NCBI GenBank assembly: GCA_903642225.1
Contig: CAHJWI010000016.1
Location: forward strand, 18,206-82,205
Reading direction: 5' to 3'
Length of the DNA: 64,000 bases
Origin: Acidobacteriaceae bacterium
Lineage (GTDB): Bacteria > Acidobacteriota > Terriglobia > Terriglobales > Acidobacteriaceae
Shown here: in pieces, positions 26,390 to 35,698 of the stretch
Position numbering within the stretch: the stretch's first letter is position 1
Layout: each line of letters begins with the position of its first letter
The notes under the pieces: model-generated
What the model saw: the letters and a program-made list of their open reading frames with translations, nothing else
Database searches by the model: none
Told to the model about the DNA's origin: nothing
Made by a program: the position numbers and the translations under genes

Positions 26390-27385
26390 TCAAACCGGTG
26401 GCGGTGTGGTCACCGCCGGCTGAATCTGGACAAGAGGCACAGCTTTCTGCGCCATTGCTTCCTCCATTCGCGCATGTTCCTGGGGCGGCTCAACCTTCAT
26501 GGCGTAACCCGCCGCAACAATCGGGTCGTGGCTGTAGTGCCAGGCATAGTCCCGCGTTAGCCGAAGCGCGGCTACCAGGGCCCCTACGAGTATTACCAGC
26601 CCCCACATCGAAGCTTCCGGCCCAAAGACGCTTCCCGTCAGCCAACGCGGTCCTGTCACATAACTCGTCACCAAGCCACTCACCGTCGGCCAGAAAAACG
26701 ACCCCACACCCAAAATCACATTCAGCGCCAGCCCCCAGCCTGCCAGTACACCCATTGCCATCCAGATTGCCCTTGTCCGCAGCGCCACAACAGAAAAAAT
26801 CAGCGACGCGACGGCTGCAAACAGCGCCATTCCTGTGTCGTGCCCAGGTGTGAACAGCATCAGCGCGCCACTCACCAGCGCCACGCTTACCACCGCCAGC
26901 GTCGCGTTTGTCGACCGCACCAGCGACCGGAAAACCAGCCCCTGAAAAATCATGGGCGTTAACACGGCCAGGATCAGTTCCAACACAACACTTTCAGCAC
27001 TCTGGAACCCATGATTCCCATCGAATGACAGCAGCGTATGCAGGTTCCCGCTCAGCAATGCCGGCAACACCAACGCCACGGCCACCGCCCATCCTAGAGC
27101 CACGCCCAGCCCCATCTCCCGCCACATAGTAGGCCGTCTTACCAGCCCTACCGCGCTCAGCGGCCGCAGATCCCGCATTCGTCGGGCAGCGATCCAGTAG
27201 AAGCCGGCAAACGTCAGCACCAGTTGGAACGCCGCCCGCAACACCGGCGCGTGCTCACCGGGTGCAAGATGCAGAAGCACGACCGACACCACCAGCAAAG
27301 CCAGCAGCCATGCTGCACAAAGCACAAACGTTCCTGCCGCTCTGCGTCTCGCGACATCTTCCGTTGTGCTCTCACTCACACGCAT
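26390..27385 (-). CDS. CPBP-type membrane protein lacking the catalytic glutamates
   Basis: A 331-residue protein with about eight membrane segments resembling CPBP (Abi/CAAX-type) intramembrane proteases. In active members the first motif is Pro-x-x-Glu-Glu-x-x-x-Phe-Arg. Here the aligned segment near residue 143 is Pro-Met-Ile-Phe-Gln-Gly-Leu-Val-Phe-Arg, so both glutamates are replaced (Phe, Gln) while the Phe-Arg is kept. A later His (Pro-Gly-His-Asp) and Asn (Ala-Leu-Asn-Val) sit where motifs 2 and 3 are expected. This suggests a non-proteolytic pseudoenzyme. The last 40 residues are Pro/Gln-rich. accA lies 81 nt downstream of its start, on the upstream side of the same strand. Confidence 0.7.
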   Translation of the reverse strand: MRVSESTTEDVARRRAAGTFVLCAAWLLALLVVSVVLLHLAPGEHAPVLRAAFQLVLTFAGFYWIAARRMRDLRPLSAVGLVRRPTMWREMGLGVALGWAVAVALVLPALLSGNLHTLLSFDGNHGFQSAESVVLELILAVLTPMIFQGLVFRSLVRSTNATLAVVSVALVSGALMLFTPGHDTGMALFAAVASLIFSVVALRTRAIWMAMGVLAGWGLALNVILGVGSFFWPTVSGLVTSYVTGPRWLTGSVFGPEASMWGLVILVGALVAALRLTRDYAWHYSHDPIVAAGYAMKVEPPQEHARMEEAMAQKAVPLVQIQPAVTTPPPV

Positions 27386-27466
27386 GCTCCTGTCGCGTCA
27401 ACCGTGCCTGTCTCCATGTTTCGCGGTTCGGGTCGGCTGCCGGGGAGCCCACGTGTGCCTCCGCCC

Positions 27467-28324
27467 TCACGACGTACTCGGCGCTTCCACCGTGTAAAAC
27501 TGAGCTATATTCCGGAATCGTTCATACCGCGCGTCCAGTAATTGCTGCAGCGGGATTTGCCGCACCGCCGCGAGCTCTCGCTCAAGCGCTTTCTGAATCA
27601 TCTCTATCGCGCCCGAGGGGTCGGCCTGTGTGCCACCGACAGGCTCGGGAATGACCCCGTCCACACAACCTAATTGCAACACATCAGGCGCTGTGTACTT
27701 CAGTGCCTCCGCTGCCTGCTGGCGTTTACTCGCGTCCTTCCACATAATGCTGGCGCACCCTTCCGGCGAAATTACAGAGTAGATCGCATTCTCCAGCATC
27801 AGCACTCGGTCTGCGACGGCCAGTGCCAAGGCACCGCCGCTGCCTCCCTCACCCGTGATCACCGCAATCGTAGGCACCCGAAGCAAAGACATCTCCAGCA
27901 GGTTTCGCGCAATCGCCTCGCCTTGACCCCGCTCCTCCGCGCCCAACCCCGGATATGCCCCCGCCAGGTCCAGCATCGTCACAACAGGCCGACTAAACTT
28001 CTCTGCCAGCTTCATGCAACGCAAGGCCTTGCGGTATCCCTCGGGCTCTGGCGAACCAAATCGAAAGCTCATCCGGTCTTTCGTGGTCCGGCCCTTACGG
28101 TTACAGATCACCATGATCGGCTCGCCGTTAAACCACGCCATCGCACAATACATCGCTGCATCGTCCCCGTAAGCCCGGTCCCCGTGCAGCTCCTGATGCT
28201 CGGTAAACAGCGTTTCCAGAATGTCCATAGGGTGCAGTCGTTGCGCATTCCTCGCAACCTCAGTCTTGCGCCACGCCTCCGAAATCTCTGGTGCGGCGGG
28301 CTTTACTACTTCGATCTCTGCCAT
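27467..28324 (-). CDS. accA: Acetyl-CoA carboxylase carboxyltransferase alpha subunit
   Basis: A 285-residue crotonase-fold subunit that, with AccD, transfers CO2 from carboxybiotin to acetyl-CoA in fatty acid synthesis. Conserved blocks are seen: Arg-Leu-His-Pro near 30, Leu-His-Gly-Asp-Arg, Gly-Arg-Thr-Thr-Lys-Asp, Gly-Ala-Tyr-Pro-Gly, the Gly-Glu-Gly-Gly-Ser-Gly-Gly-Ala oxyanion loop and Ser-Pro-Glu-Gly-Cys-Ala. It is shorter than E. coli AccA (319 residues) mainly at the N-terminus. accD is not in the window. A perfect TATAAT lies only 12 nt before the ATG. Confidence 0.96.
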   Translation of the reverse strand: MAEIEVVKPAAPEISEAWRKTEVARNAQRLHPMDILETLFTEHQELHGDRAYGDDAAMYCAMAWFNGEPIMVICNRKGRTTKDRMSFRFGSPEPEGYRKALRCMKLAEKFSRPVVTMLDLAGAYPGLGAEERGQGEAIARNLLEMSLLRVPTIAVITGEGGSGGALALAVADRVLMLENAIYSVISPEGCASIMWKDASKRQQAAEALKYTAPDVLQLGCVDGVIPEPVGGTQADPSGAIEMIQKALERELAAVRQIPLQQLLDARYERFRNIAQFYTVEAPSTS

Positions 28325-28336
28325 AACCTGGTCACC

Positions 28337-28342
28337 ATTATA
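28337..28342 (-). promoter_or_regulatory. Candidate -10 box of accA close to its start codon
   Basis: TATAAT on the minus strand, ending 12 nt before the accA ATG. A normal start 6-8 nt downstream would leave a leader of about five nucleotides, so the mRNA could be nearly leaderless. The -35 region is weak (TTCAGG at 16-nt spacing). Confidence 0.35.
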
Positions 28343-28482
28343 CGAGGGGTAAGTGCGCCCTGAACGTCACCTGGTACAAACGCCACATAGCGCCGAACGG
28401 CGCCAGCAATCTCCTGACAGGCGTCTCAACAACTGATAAGTAGATTCACTCTTCGGATCGCCCCCCCCACAAGGAGTTCGTC

Positions 28483-29064
28483 ATGAAACGCAACATCAGT
28501 GGCACCGCACGCGCAGCGCTGGTCGCCGTCGCTCTCCTTCCTTTCGTAGCTACCGCTTCGGCACAAAAGGTCAGCACCGATTACGATCACAAGGCCGATT
28601 TCAGCCGCTACCGCACCTTCTCCGTCTACAAAATTCAAGCCTCGAATCCGCTTGTTGAAGGACGCCTGCGCGACAGCATCGCACAAGCCCTTCAGCATAA
28701 AGGCTTGCAACAGGTGCCCCAGGGCGGTGATGTCGCCGTTACCGCCATCGGCAGCGTGCGCGATGTTCAGCAGTACAACACCTTCTACGACGGCATTGGC
28801 GGAGGCGGTTACGGCTTCGGTGGCTGGCGCGGCCGCTACGGTTACGGCGGTTGGGGAGACTCTGGGTTTGGCAACAGTCAGACAACGGTGCAGAACGTTC
28901 CTGTCGGCCATCTGGTCGTCGATCTCTACGACAGCTCAACGCACCAACTGGTTTTCCGCGGCATGGCGACAGATCAGCTCTCCAGCAAACCAGCAAAGAA
29001 CGACACCAAACGCGATAAGGCTTTGAATAAGATCTTCGATAAACTCCCCACCCGTGCCGGCTGA
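28483..29064 (+). CDS. DUF4136 family exported protein
   Basis: A 193-residue protein with a Sec signal (about 1-27, ending Ala-Ser-Ala) and an AAGGAG box before the ATG at 28483. The mature part matches DUF4136: an early Val-Ser-Thr-Asp-Tyr-Asp followed by Asp-Phe-Ser-Arg-Tyr-Arg-Thr-Phe, a middle Gly/Tyr-rich loop (about 105-130), and a C-terminal Val-Asp-Leu-Tyr-Asp...Leu-Val-Phe-Arg-Gly strand pair. The family is common in Acidobacteriota and Bacteroidota envelopes; no biochemical role is known to me. No lipobox Cys is present. Confidence 0.85.
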   Translation: MKRNISGTARAALVAVALLPFVATASAQKVSTDYDHKADFSRYRTFSVYKIQASNPLVEGRLRDSIAQALQHKGLQQVPQGGDVAVTAIGSVRDVQQYNTFYDGIGGGGYGFGGWRGRYGYGGWGDSGFGNSQTTVQNVPVGHLVVDLYDSSTHQLVFRGMATDQLSSKPAKNDTKRDKALNKIFDKLPTRAG

Positions 29065-29080
29065 CGCCAACTTGCCAGTG

Positions 29081-29113
29081 ACGGGTGAGGCGCTGTGCGG
29101 GCCCCTCATCCGT
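29081..29113. terminator. Hairpin between convergent DUF4136 gene and dnaE
   Basis: A 10-bp stem with one G-T wobble (29081-29090 with 29104-29113) and a 13-nt loop lies in the 127-bp convergent gap. No U tract follows, so the assignment is tentative. Confidence 0.4.
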
Positions 29114-29191
29114 TACAGCAGTTTAGGTGTAAGCGCGCTGCGGTGCCTTTCAGCGCATCGCAGCAAACCGTGCCGCAGCAAACATCCTCAA

Positions 29192-32100
29192 CTAGGTAAT
29201 CACCTTTACGCCGCCACTCCCGACTAGTTGCTCGATTCGATCGATAAACAATCGGTCGGCGCACACTTGAAAACCCGTCGGCTCCAAGACGGCACAAAAC
29301 TCCCCGGGCTCTTCCAAATCCAGCAGCAGCTTTCCTGGCCCAGGCATCTCCGTGAAGACTCCCAGGAGCTTCTCCAGCAACAGCGCATCCGTATGGTGCA
29401 GCGGTACCTTGATGCGCAGTGCCTCCGGTAGCTTGATCTGCACATCCTCCAGCGCCGTGATGCTCGTCACACTCAACTTCGGCGCGCTGTCTTCCTCGCC
29501 CCGAAGCGATCCCCGCACCAGTACCGGCACATCGATCTTCAGCTTGTCCTGCAAGTTTGTGTAGTCTTTCGGAAACGCGATTAGATCAATCTTGCCCAGC
29601 GTATCTTCCAGGCAGGCTGACGCATACATCTCCCCACTTCGCTTGCTCTTTGCCACCTTCAGCCCGGTAATAACTCCAGCCACCTGAATCTCGTTTGTAC
29701 TCTCTCGCTGGCCCCGCGTAAACACCGTGGGCTCCGGCTTCATCTCGCAGGCTGTCGCAGTATCTACAACCTTTAAGTTGCGCAACTTCTCGCGATACTT
29801 ATCCATGGGGTGCCCACTTACAAAAAAACCGAGCACCTCCTTCTCATTCTGCAGTCGTGTGTGCTCGTCCCAGTCCGGCGTCTTCGGTAGGTCGTCTGCC
29901 TGTTTTACTGCTGCTGCTGGCGCGCCGGCGTCGAATAATCCGAATAAGCCACTCTGGCCTGTCGACGCATCCTTCTGGCTCTTTTGTGCGCGCTCCATCG
30001 CACCATCGAGCGCTGCAAAGACTCGGGCCCGCGACCCAAACGAATCCATTGCCCCAGCCTTCACCAACGACTCAAGAACCCGCTTGTTCAACAACCTCAG
30101 CTCCACCGTCTCGCAAAACTCCCACAGTGAGGCAAAGCCTTGCTTGCCCTCGCTCTGCAGCTTTCGCCGCGCAGTTGCAATCGTCTCAATCGCGTTACCA
30201 CCCACGTTCTTGATCGCTGCAAGCCCAAATCGGATCGAATCCTCCGCTGGCGTAAAATTCGCATCGCTAATCTGCACGTCCGGCGGCAGCACGGTAATAC
30301 CAATCTCGCGGCACTCGCCGATATACTTCACCACATTCTCCGGCTTGCTGGTTTCGCTTGTCAGCAGCGCAGCCATAAACTCCACTGGATAGTGTGTCTT
30401 CAACCATGCAGTGTGATACGCCAACAGAGCATAAGCTGCAGAGTGCGACTTATTAAATCCATACCCCGCAAACTGCAGAATCAGATCGAAAAGCTGCCCA
30501 GCCTTCTCCTTTGGATGTTTCCGCTCTGCCGCCCCCTGCATAAACAGGTCACGCTGCTTCGCCATCGCCTCCGGATCCTTCTTGCCCATGGCACGCCGAA
30601 GTAAGTCAGCCCCACCCAGCGAGTACCCGGCAATTGCAGACGATATCTGCATCACCTGCTCCTGGTAGACGATCACTCCCAGCGTTTCTTTTAGCAGCGT
30701 CTCCAATTCCGGCAGCAGATACTCCACTGCGCGCCGTCCCCACTTACGTTCGATAAAATCATCGATCATTCCGCCCTGGATTGGCCCCGGCCGGTACAGC
30801 GCATTCAGTGCTGTCAAATCCTCCACCGTCGTCGGCTTGTACCGCCGCAGCACGTCGCGCATGCCGCCTGATTCAAACTGAAACACACCACTCGTTAGAG
30901 CCTTGTGGAACACCTTCTCGTAGGTCGTCGTATCGTCCAGCGGAATGGTGGCCATGTCCACCGTCTCACCGCGATTACTTTCAATCAGTTTCAAACAGTC
31001 GTCGATCACGGTAAGCGTCGTTAGCCCAAGAAAGTCCATCTTCAGCAGACCCATCTTCTCGACAGCCTTCATGTCATAGGCAGTAACAACCTCTTCGCTC
31101 TTCGCACGAGTGACAGGGACCAACTCTGTTAGTGGCTGTGGCGCGATTACAACGCCTGCGGCATGCACGCCGGCGCCACGCACCAGTCCCTCCAAACGCA
31201 TTGCGGCGTCCAGCAATTCCTTGATCTGCGGGTTTGTTTCATATGCCTGCTCCAGCGGCGGCGAGTCCCGCAGCGCCTGCTCCAGCGTTATGCCGATCGT
31301 CGCCGGCACCATTTTTGCAATCCGGTCTACTTCGCCGTAAGGGATTTCCAGCGCGCGCCCAACATCCTTGATGGCGGCCTTCGCTGCCATCGTATTAAAC
31401 GTAATGATCTGCGCCACGCGGTCGCGGCCATACTTTCGGTTCACATACTCAATAACTTCGCCGCGCCGGTTCATACAAAAGTCAATGTCGATGTCCGGCA
31501 TACTGACTCGCTCCGGATTCAAAAACCGTTCGAAGAGCAACTCGTTCTGCAGCGGATCGATGTCTGTAATCTCCATCACATACGCCACCAAAGAACCCGC
31601 CGCAGACCCACGCCCCGGTCCCACCGGAATGCTCTGCTCCCGCGCATACCGGATAAAGTCCCATACGATCATGAAATAACCCGGAAACTTCATGGCCTTA
31701 ATACAATCCAACTCGCGTGTAAGTCGAGCCTCATACTCCGCATGTGTCGCCTTCAGTAACCCGCGGTTCTCCAGGTGTGCAATCGCCGTGTTGAAACGCT
31801 TCCGCATCCCCTCGCGGCAAACCTGTTCGAAGTACGTATCCAGCGTCTGTCCTGCCGGTACCTCAAAGTCTGGAAACGGATTATCCACCTTCTTCAGCTT
31901 CACATTGCAGCGGTCCACAAACTGCATTGTCCGGCTGCACACCTCTTCATGTCCGGCAAAGGTCCGGTTCATCTCTTCGGCGCTCTTGATGTAGAACTCC
32001 TGCGTGTCAAACTTGAAGCGGTTCGGATCGTTCATGCTCCCGGCCGTCTGCACGCATAGCAGAATCTCGTGTGCGCGACTGTCGTCCGCCGCCACGTAGT

Positions 32101-32716
32101 GCGAGTCGTTGGTCGCAATCAGCGGTATGTCCAGCTCCCTCTCCATCTGGAACAGCGCCTCGCATACTCCTTTGTCCGGCTCCAGCCCATGGTCCTGGAT
32201 CTCAAGAAAGAAATTGCCCTTCCCGAACATCTCCTGGAACACGCCCGCAGTCTTCTTCGCTTCCTCGTACTTCCCCTTCAAAAGGTGCTGGTTCAGTTCA
32301 CCCGCTAGGCATCCGCTGAAGCCGATCAGGCCCTCTGTGTGCTTCGCGAGAAAGGCTTTCGAAACCCGCGGCTTGCGGTAGAACCCATGCAAAGACGCCT
32401 CGCTCGTCAGCCGCACCAGATTCCTGTAGCCGATATCGTTTTCCGCCAGCACCAGAAAGTGGTTGTACCCCCCACTCATTTCCCGGTGATCGTCAGTCTG
32501 CGACAGGTATAGCTCGCACCCCAGGATCGGCTTGATCCCCTTCTTCTCCATCGCATCGGCAAAGTGAACAGCACCGAACATATTGCCGTGGTCCGTCATT
32601 GCGGCAGCTGTCTGCCCCAGGCTTTTCACATGCGCGGCAAGCTTGTCGACGTCGCAGGCGCCATCCAGCAGGCTGTAATCTGTGTGAAGGTGAAGGTGTG
32701 TGAACTCAGCTGCCAT
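29192..32716 (-). CDS. dnaE: DNA polymerase III alpha subunit
   Basis: The 1174-residue replicative polymerase. The PHP domain (about 1-280) opens with His-Leu-His-Leu-His-Thr-Asp-Tyr-Ser and keeps His/Asp residues (Thr-Asp-His-Gly-Asn) that are often lost in E. coli-like enzymes. The palm catalytic carboxylates sit in Pro-Asp-Ile-Asp-Ile-Asp-Phe near 405, preceded by the Gly-Pro-Gly-Arg-Gly-Ser-Ala-Ala-Gly-Ser motif. Finger, tandem HhH and OB-fold (about 990-1070) regions follow. Length and order are those of DnaE1. The start is the ATG at 32716. Confidence 0.97.
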   Translation of the reverse strand: MAAEFTHLHLHTDYSLLDGACDVDKLAAHVKSLGQTAAAMTDHGNMFGAVHFADAMEKKGIKPILGCELYLSQTDDHREMSGGYNHFLVLAENDIGYRNLVRLTSEASLHGFYRKPRVSKAFLAKHTEGLIGFSGCLAGELNQHLLKGKYEEAKKTAGVFQEMFGKGNFFLEIQDHGLEPDKGVCEALFQMERELDIPLIATNDSHYVAADDSRAHEILLCVQTAGSMNDPNRFKFDTQEFYIKSAEEMNRTFAGHEEVCSRTMQFVDRCNVKLKKVDNPFPDFEVPAGQTLDTYFEQVCREGMRKRFNTAIAHLENRGLLKATHAEYEARLTRELDCIKAMKFPGYFMIVWDFIRYAREQSIPVGPGRGSAAGSLVAYVMEITDIDPLQNELLFERFLNPERVSMPDIDIDFCMNRRGEVIEYVNRKYGRDRVAQIITFNTMAAKAAIKDVGRALEIPYGEVDRIAKMVPATIGITLEQALRDSPPLEQAYETNPQIKELLDAAMRLEGLVRGAGVHAAGVVIAPQPLTELVPVTRAKSEEVVTAYDMKAVEKMGLLKMDFLGLTTLTVIDDCLKLIESNRGETVDMATIPLDDTTTYEKVFHKALTSGVFQFESGGMRDVLRRYKPTTVEDLTALNALYRPGPIQGGMIDDFIERKWGRRAVEYLLPELETLLKETLGVIVYQEQVMQISSAIAGYSLGGADLLRRAMGKKDPEAMAKQRDLFMQGAAERKHPKEKAGQLFDLILQFAGYGFNKSHSAAYALLAYHTAWLKTHYPVEFMAALLTSETSKPENVVKYIGECREIGITVLPPDVQISDANFTPAEDSIRFGLAAIKNVGGNAIETIATARRKLQSEGKQGFASLWEFCETVELRLLNKRVLESLVKAGAMDSFGSRARVFAALDGAMERAQKSQKDASTGQSGLFGLFDAGAPAAAVKQADDLPKTPDWDEHTRLQNEKEVLGFFVSGHPMDKYREKLRNLKVVDTATACEMKPEPTVFTRGQRESTNEIQVAGVITGLKVAKSKRSGEMYASACLEDTLGKIDLIAFPKDYTNLQDKLKIDVPVLVRGSLRGEEDSAPKLSVTSITALEDVQIKLPEALRIKVPLHHTDALLLEKLLGVFTEMPGPGKLLLDLEEPGEFCAVLEPTGFQVCADRLFIDRIEQLVGSGGVKVIT

Positions 32717-32980
32717 TCCCCGATTCTAGGCTCCGCACTCTGTGCTAGGCAGAGCCTCCACGTGTGGGAAAGCTGGCACAGAATCGCTTGACTAAAGTCC
32801 GTCGCAGCCCTGAAGCCAGCCGCACCATGCTCGCCGTCGCCTCGTGTAGAGCTGAGTCATAGCTGTACCTTGATGTCGGGCTCGCAACGCTGCGCTATCT
32901 CCTTGCAAAAGCGCCCCGCGATGAAGACCCTGATTCCGGTCCCCGACCGCGACCAAAGCGTCTTGACCCATTGCAGCCGG

Positions 32981-34681
32981 CTAGAACGCACTCCCTGTTT
33001 CCAGCAGAAGGGGCTGGTTCGTCAGCGTTATTCCTGTGCCAGGTAACACCTGCTGCACGCTCCCATCCAGCAGGTGGTATTGCGTGTAGCTCGCTGGAAC
33101 CGTGTACGCTGCCGGCCCATTCGGATTCCATACCGCAAGTGCACTGTAACCGCCAGGCCGCGTTAGTGTGCAACTCCACAGACCACCTGTAACCGGCGCG
33201 CAGGCGGTCGTCAGCGTTGCACCCACCATCCACTTTCGCACTTCGCGATATGCCACACCTTCCGGCAGCAGAGCACCGCTCTTTGTCAGCGCACCCCAGT
33301 AGCTGGTGGTGTCGTAGCCGTACCAGTAGAACCGCGACACCCCCTGAGAGGCCTGCAGAAGGTAAGACTTGGCGATAAAGCCTGCCCGTCCAGCTGCCGT
33401 CGCATACGACGTCATACTGGCCCAGCCTGCCTCGGTGTCCCACAACGGCTTGCTGCTCTGGCCGTAGGCGGCAGCTACCTTCTTGTAGCCCTGCACCACT
33501 CCTATCACTGACTCGTCAGCACCATGCCCATATCCGTGGAACGCAATCACGTCCACTGAGTTGCCGCCACCTGCGCTTAGAAACGATTGCAGCATCTGTG
33601 GCCCGCCCACTGTGGTTCCCGCCGGCGATGTAATCAGCGCAGCAGAGTCCGCCGCTTTTAGAATGGTGTTTGCGTGCTGCGCCATCGTCACTAGTGCCGA
33701 CATGCTGCCGCAATAGTAGTACTGCGGCTCATTCCATACTTCCCACAGGTGTACGCGGCCACTCACATGTGCTGCAAGCGCGGTTAGAAATGCATCCCAG
33801 TCCGCCATATCCGCAGGCGGTGCGCAATGCCCCATACCATTCGCAGTTCGTCCATCCACGTTCGACGATGCCCAGTCTGGTGTTGAGTTGAATACATACA
33901 AAACGTCCGCACCACGTGCCAGGTTGGTGTTGACAAACGTATCCAATACCCCAAACTTGTACACGCCCCGTGAAGGATTCAGAGACGACCAGTTCAGCGA
34001 CGGGTAGCTGTCCAGCGTGCGCACGGCAGCGACCGGGATGGCCGGCACCTTGGACGATACGATCTGCGTCAATCCGAAAAACTGCGCCGGCAGCCCACCG
34101 GCGGGCGGTGGCGGCTGCACAGGTGGGGTATTGGCAGAGACTGCTATCAGCTGCCACAACTGGTTCGGATTAGCACCACCACTGCAAGTCCACTGCTGCA
34201 GCGGGTTGCCGTTGCTTGAGCTTCCGCCTGGCAAGTCCAGGCAGGCCCCGCTGTTCACCGACATGATCTGGTACGCGTTCCCGTACCCCGTGAATGTCCA
34301 TAGCTGGTTCAGTGAAGAAGCAGAGCCGCACGTGTATTGCTGCAAATGTGCCCCATTTTCGATCGATACTCCATTCACATCCAGGCACTCGCCGCTATAT
34401 ACGGACACCAGCTGCGCGGCCGCGACTCCTGTGCTCGACACCATAGGCACGACCTGCCATACCTGGTTGGTAGCGTAGACCGGGTCGCCGCAGCCGTATA
34501 ACTGCGTTGCCGCTCCGGGCGTCTTACTCGGGCCCGCGACATCGACGCAGCTCTCCGGGGCCTGCACCGGCACAATCTGATAGTTGCCGGCGGCCGGCAG
34601 ACTCTGACCCCTACACACGACACTCGCTCCAGGCAGACCGAATACCGCAATCAAAACGCAACGTACACCCATGACTCGCAT
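32981..34681 (-). CDS. Secreted ricin-type lectin fused to a clan GH-A glycosidase
   Basis: About 566 residues: signal peptide (about 1-26), a ricin B-type beta-trefoil (about 30-185) with three Gln-x-Trp-type repeats and paired Cys-Val/Leu-Asp-Val/Leu motifs, a Pro-rich linker, then a TIM-barrel glycosidase. The acid/base Glu is visible in Trp-Asn-Glu-Pro and the nucleophile Glu in Asp-Thr-Glu-Ala-Gly-Trp, the clan GH-A pattern; the overall look is GH39/GH5-like. A small beta domain closes the protein. The trefoil probably binds galactose- or xylose-type polymers. The start is uncertain: GTG 34684, ATG 34681 or ATG 34672, none with a good ribosome-binding site. The exact GH family was not determined. 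Confidence 0.8.
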   Translation of the reverse strand: MRVMGVRCVLIAVFGLPGASVVCRGQSLPAAGNYQIVPVQAPESCVDVAGPSKTPGAATQLYGCGDPVYATNQVWQVVPMVSSTGVAAAQLVSVYSGECLDVNGVSIENGAHLQQYTCGSASSLNQLWTFTGYGNAYQIMSVNSGACLDLPGGSSSNGNPLQQWTCSGGANPNQLWQLIAVSANTPPVQPPPPAGGLPAQFFGLTQIVSSKVPAIPVAAVRTLDSYPSLNWSSLNPSRGVYKFGVLDTFVNTNLARGADVLYVFNSTPDWASSNVDGRTANGMGHCAPPADMADWDAFLTALAAHVSGRVHLWEVWNEPQYYYCGSMSALVTMAQHANTILKAADSAALITSPAGTTVGGPQMLQSFLSAGGGNSVDVIAFHGYGHGADESVIGVVQGYKKVAAAYGQSSKPLWDTEAGWASMTSYATAAGRAGFIAKSYLLQASQGVSRFYWYGYDTTSYWGALTKSGALLPEGVAYREVRKWMVGATLTTACAPVTGGLWSCTLTRPGGYSALAVWNPNGPAAYTVPASYTQYHLLDGSVQQVLPGTGITLTNQPLLLETGSAF

Positions 34682-34975
34682 CACGGGATTTCAGCATCAC
34701 GCAATGAAACTGCGGTAGGCTATGAACGGCATGCTGCTCATAGTCGATGTACAACCGCCACTTTGTGCCATAGACGAAACAGTCTCATGTTTTATGCGCT
34801 GATTCCCCAACCCGCCTCTCAGCGCGCGGCACTCCCCACGTTATGTGTATCTACCACGCCCGGCACCGGAAGGATACATACACCAGTAGCCGATTCGTTC
34901 AACGCACGGGCCAGTCCCGCGCGGGCATCCATCTGCATCATGGCTTCGTCCAACGCACGATGGGGAAACTGATTC

Positions 34976-35698
34976 ATGAGCGTTTCAAAATGTACTGCTG
35001 ATGTAGGGATCGTAGACAAACCAGAAGATGGTGCCCACGAACCTGCTGAATGGGAGCTTTCGCGTCGAAGTTTCCTGCAATCGGCTTCAGTCGTAGGCGC
35101 AGCGTTTTCTACCGGCCTGGGCAGCATAGCGGATGCCGAGGCCGTGGAGAAGGTTCGAGCAGCGCAGGCGATTGCTCAGCCACTCACGCTCACCATCAAT
35201 CACAAAACCTACAATCTCTCCCTTGACACGCGTACCTCTTTGCTCGATGCGCTGCGTGAGCACCTCGGGCTGATTGGTAGCAAGAAAGGCTGCGATCACG
35301 GCCAGTGCGGAGCGTGCACAGTCCTCGTCAGCGGTAGGCGCGTGAATAGCTGCCTCCTTCTTGCCGCTTCCGCTGCCGGCGATGAGATCACCACTGTTGA
35401 GGGCCTGGCTACCGCAGACGAGCTTTCAGACGTGCAACAGCAATTTCTCACACACGACGCATTTCAGTGTGGTTACTGCACGCCTGGGCAGATATGCAGC
35501 GCTACTGCACTGTTGGACGAGATCCGTCGCGGTGAAGCCTCCGTCGTTTCCTTTGAGGATGGTACGCAAAACTCCCCAAAGCTTACCGACCACGAAATCC
35601 GCGAACGCATGAGTGGAAACATTTGCCGCTGCGGAGCCTACCCAAACATCGTGCAGGCAGTACGCGCAGCAGCCAAGCAGCAAGGACAACTCGCATGA
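34976..35698 (+). CDS. Tat-exported [2Fe-2S] subunit of aldehyde oxidoreductase (PaoA-like)
   Basis: A 240-residue small subunit of a xanthine-oxidase-family molybdoenzyme. A Tat signal is clear (Ser-Arg-Arg-Ser-Phe-Leu-Gln near 29-35 plus a hydrophobic stretch). Eight Cys ligands for two [2Fe-2S] clusters follow: Cys-Asp-His-Gly-Gln-Cys-Gly-Ala-Cys with a later Cys, then Cys-Gly-Tyr-Cys and Cys-Arg-Cys. It is the first of three coupled genes and carries the only export signal, so the folded trimer should be transported by hitchhiking, as for E. coli PaoABC. Likely substrate: aldehydes (inference). Confidence 0.92.
   Translation: MSVSKCTADVGIVDKPEDGAHEPAEWELSRRSFLQSASVVGAAFSTGLGSIADAEAVEKVRAAQAIAQPLTLTINHKTYNLSLDTRTSLLDALREHLGLIGSKKGCDHGQCGACTVLVSGRRVNSCLLLAASAAGDEITTVEGLATADELSDVQQQFLTHDAFQCGYCTPGQICSATALLDEIRRGEASVVSFEDGTQNSPKLTDHEIRERMSGNICRCGAYPNIVQAVRAAAKQQGQLA

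Noticed and set aside
34763..34972. 69-codon frame just before the PaoA-like gene
   Set aside because: No hydrophobic or family pattern, Ser/Ala/Arg-rich composition, and no ribosome-binding site.
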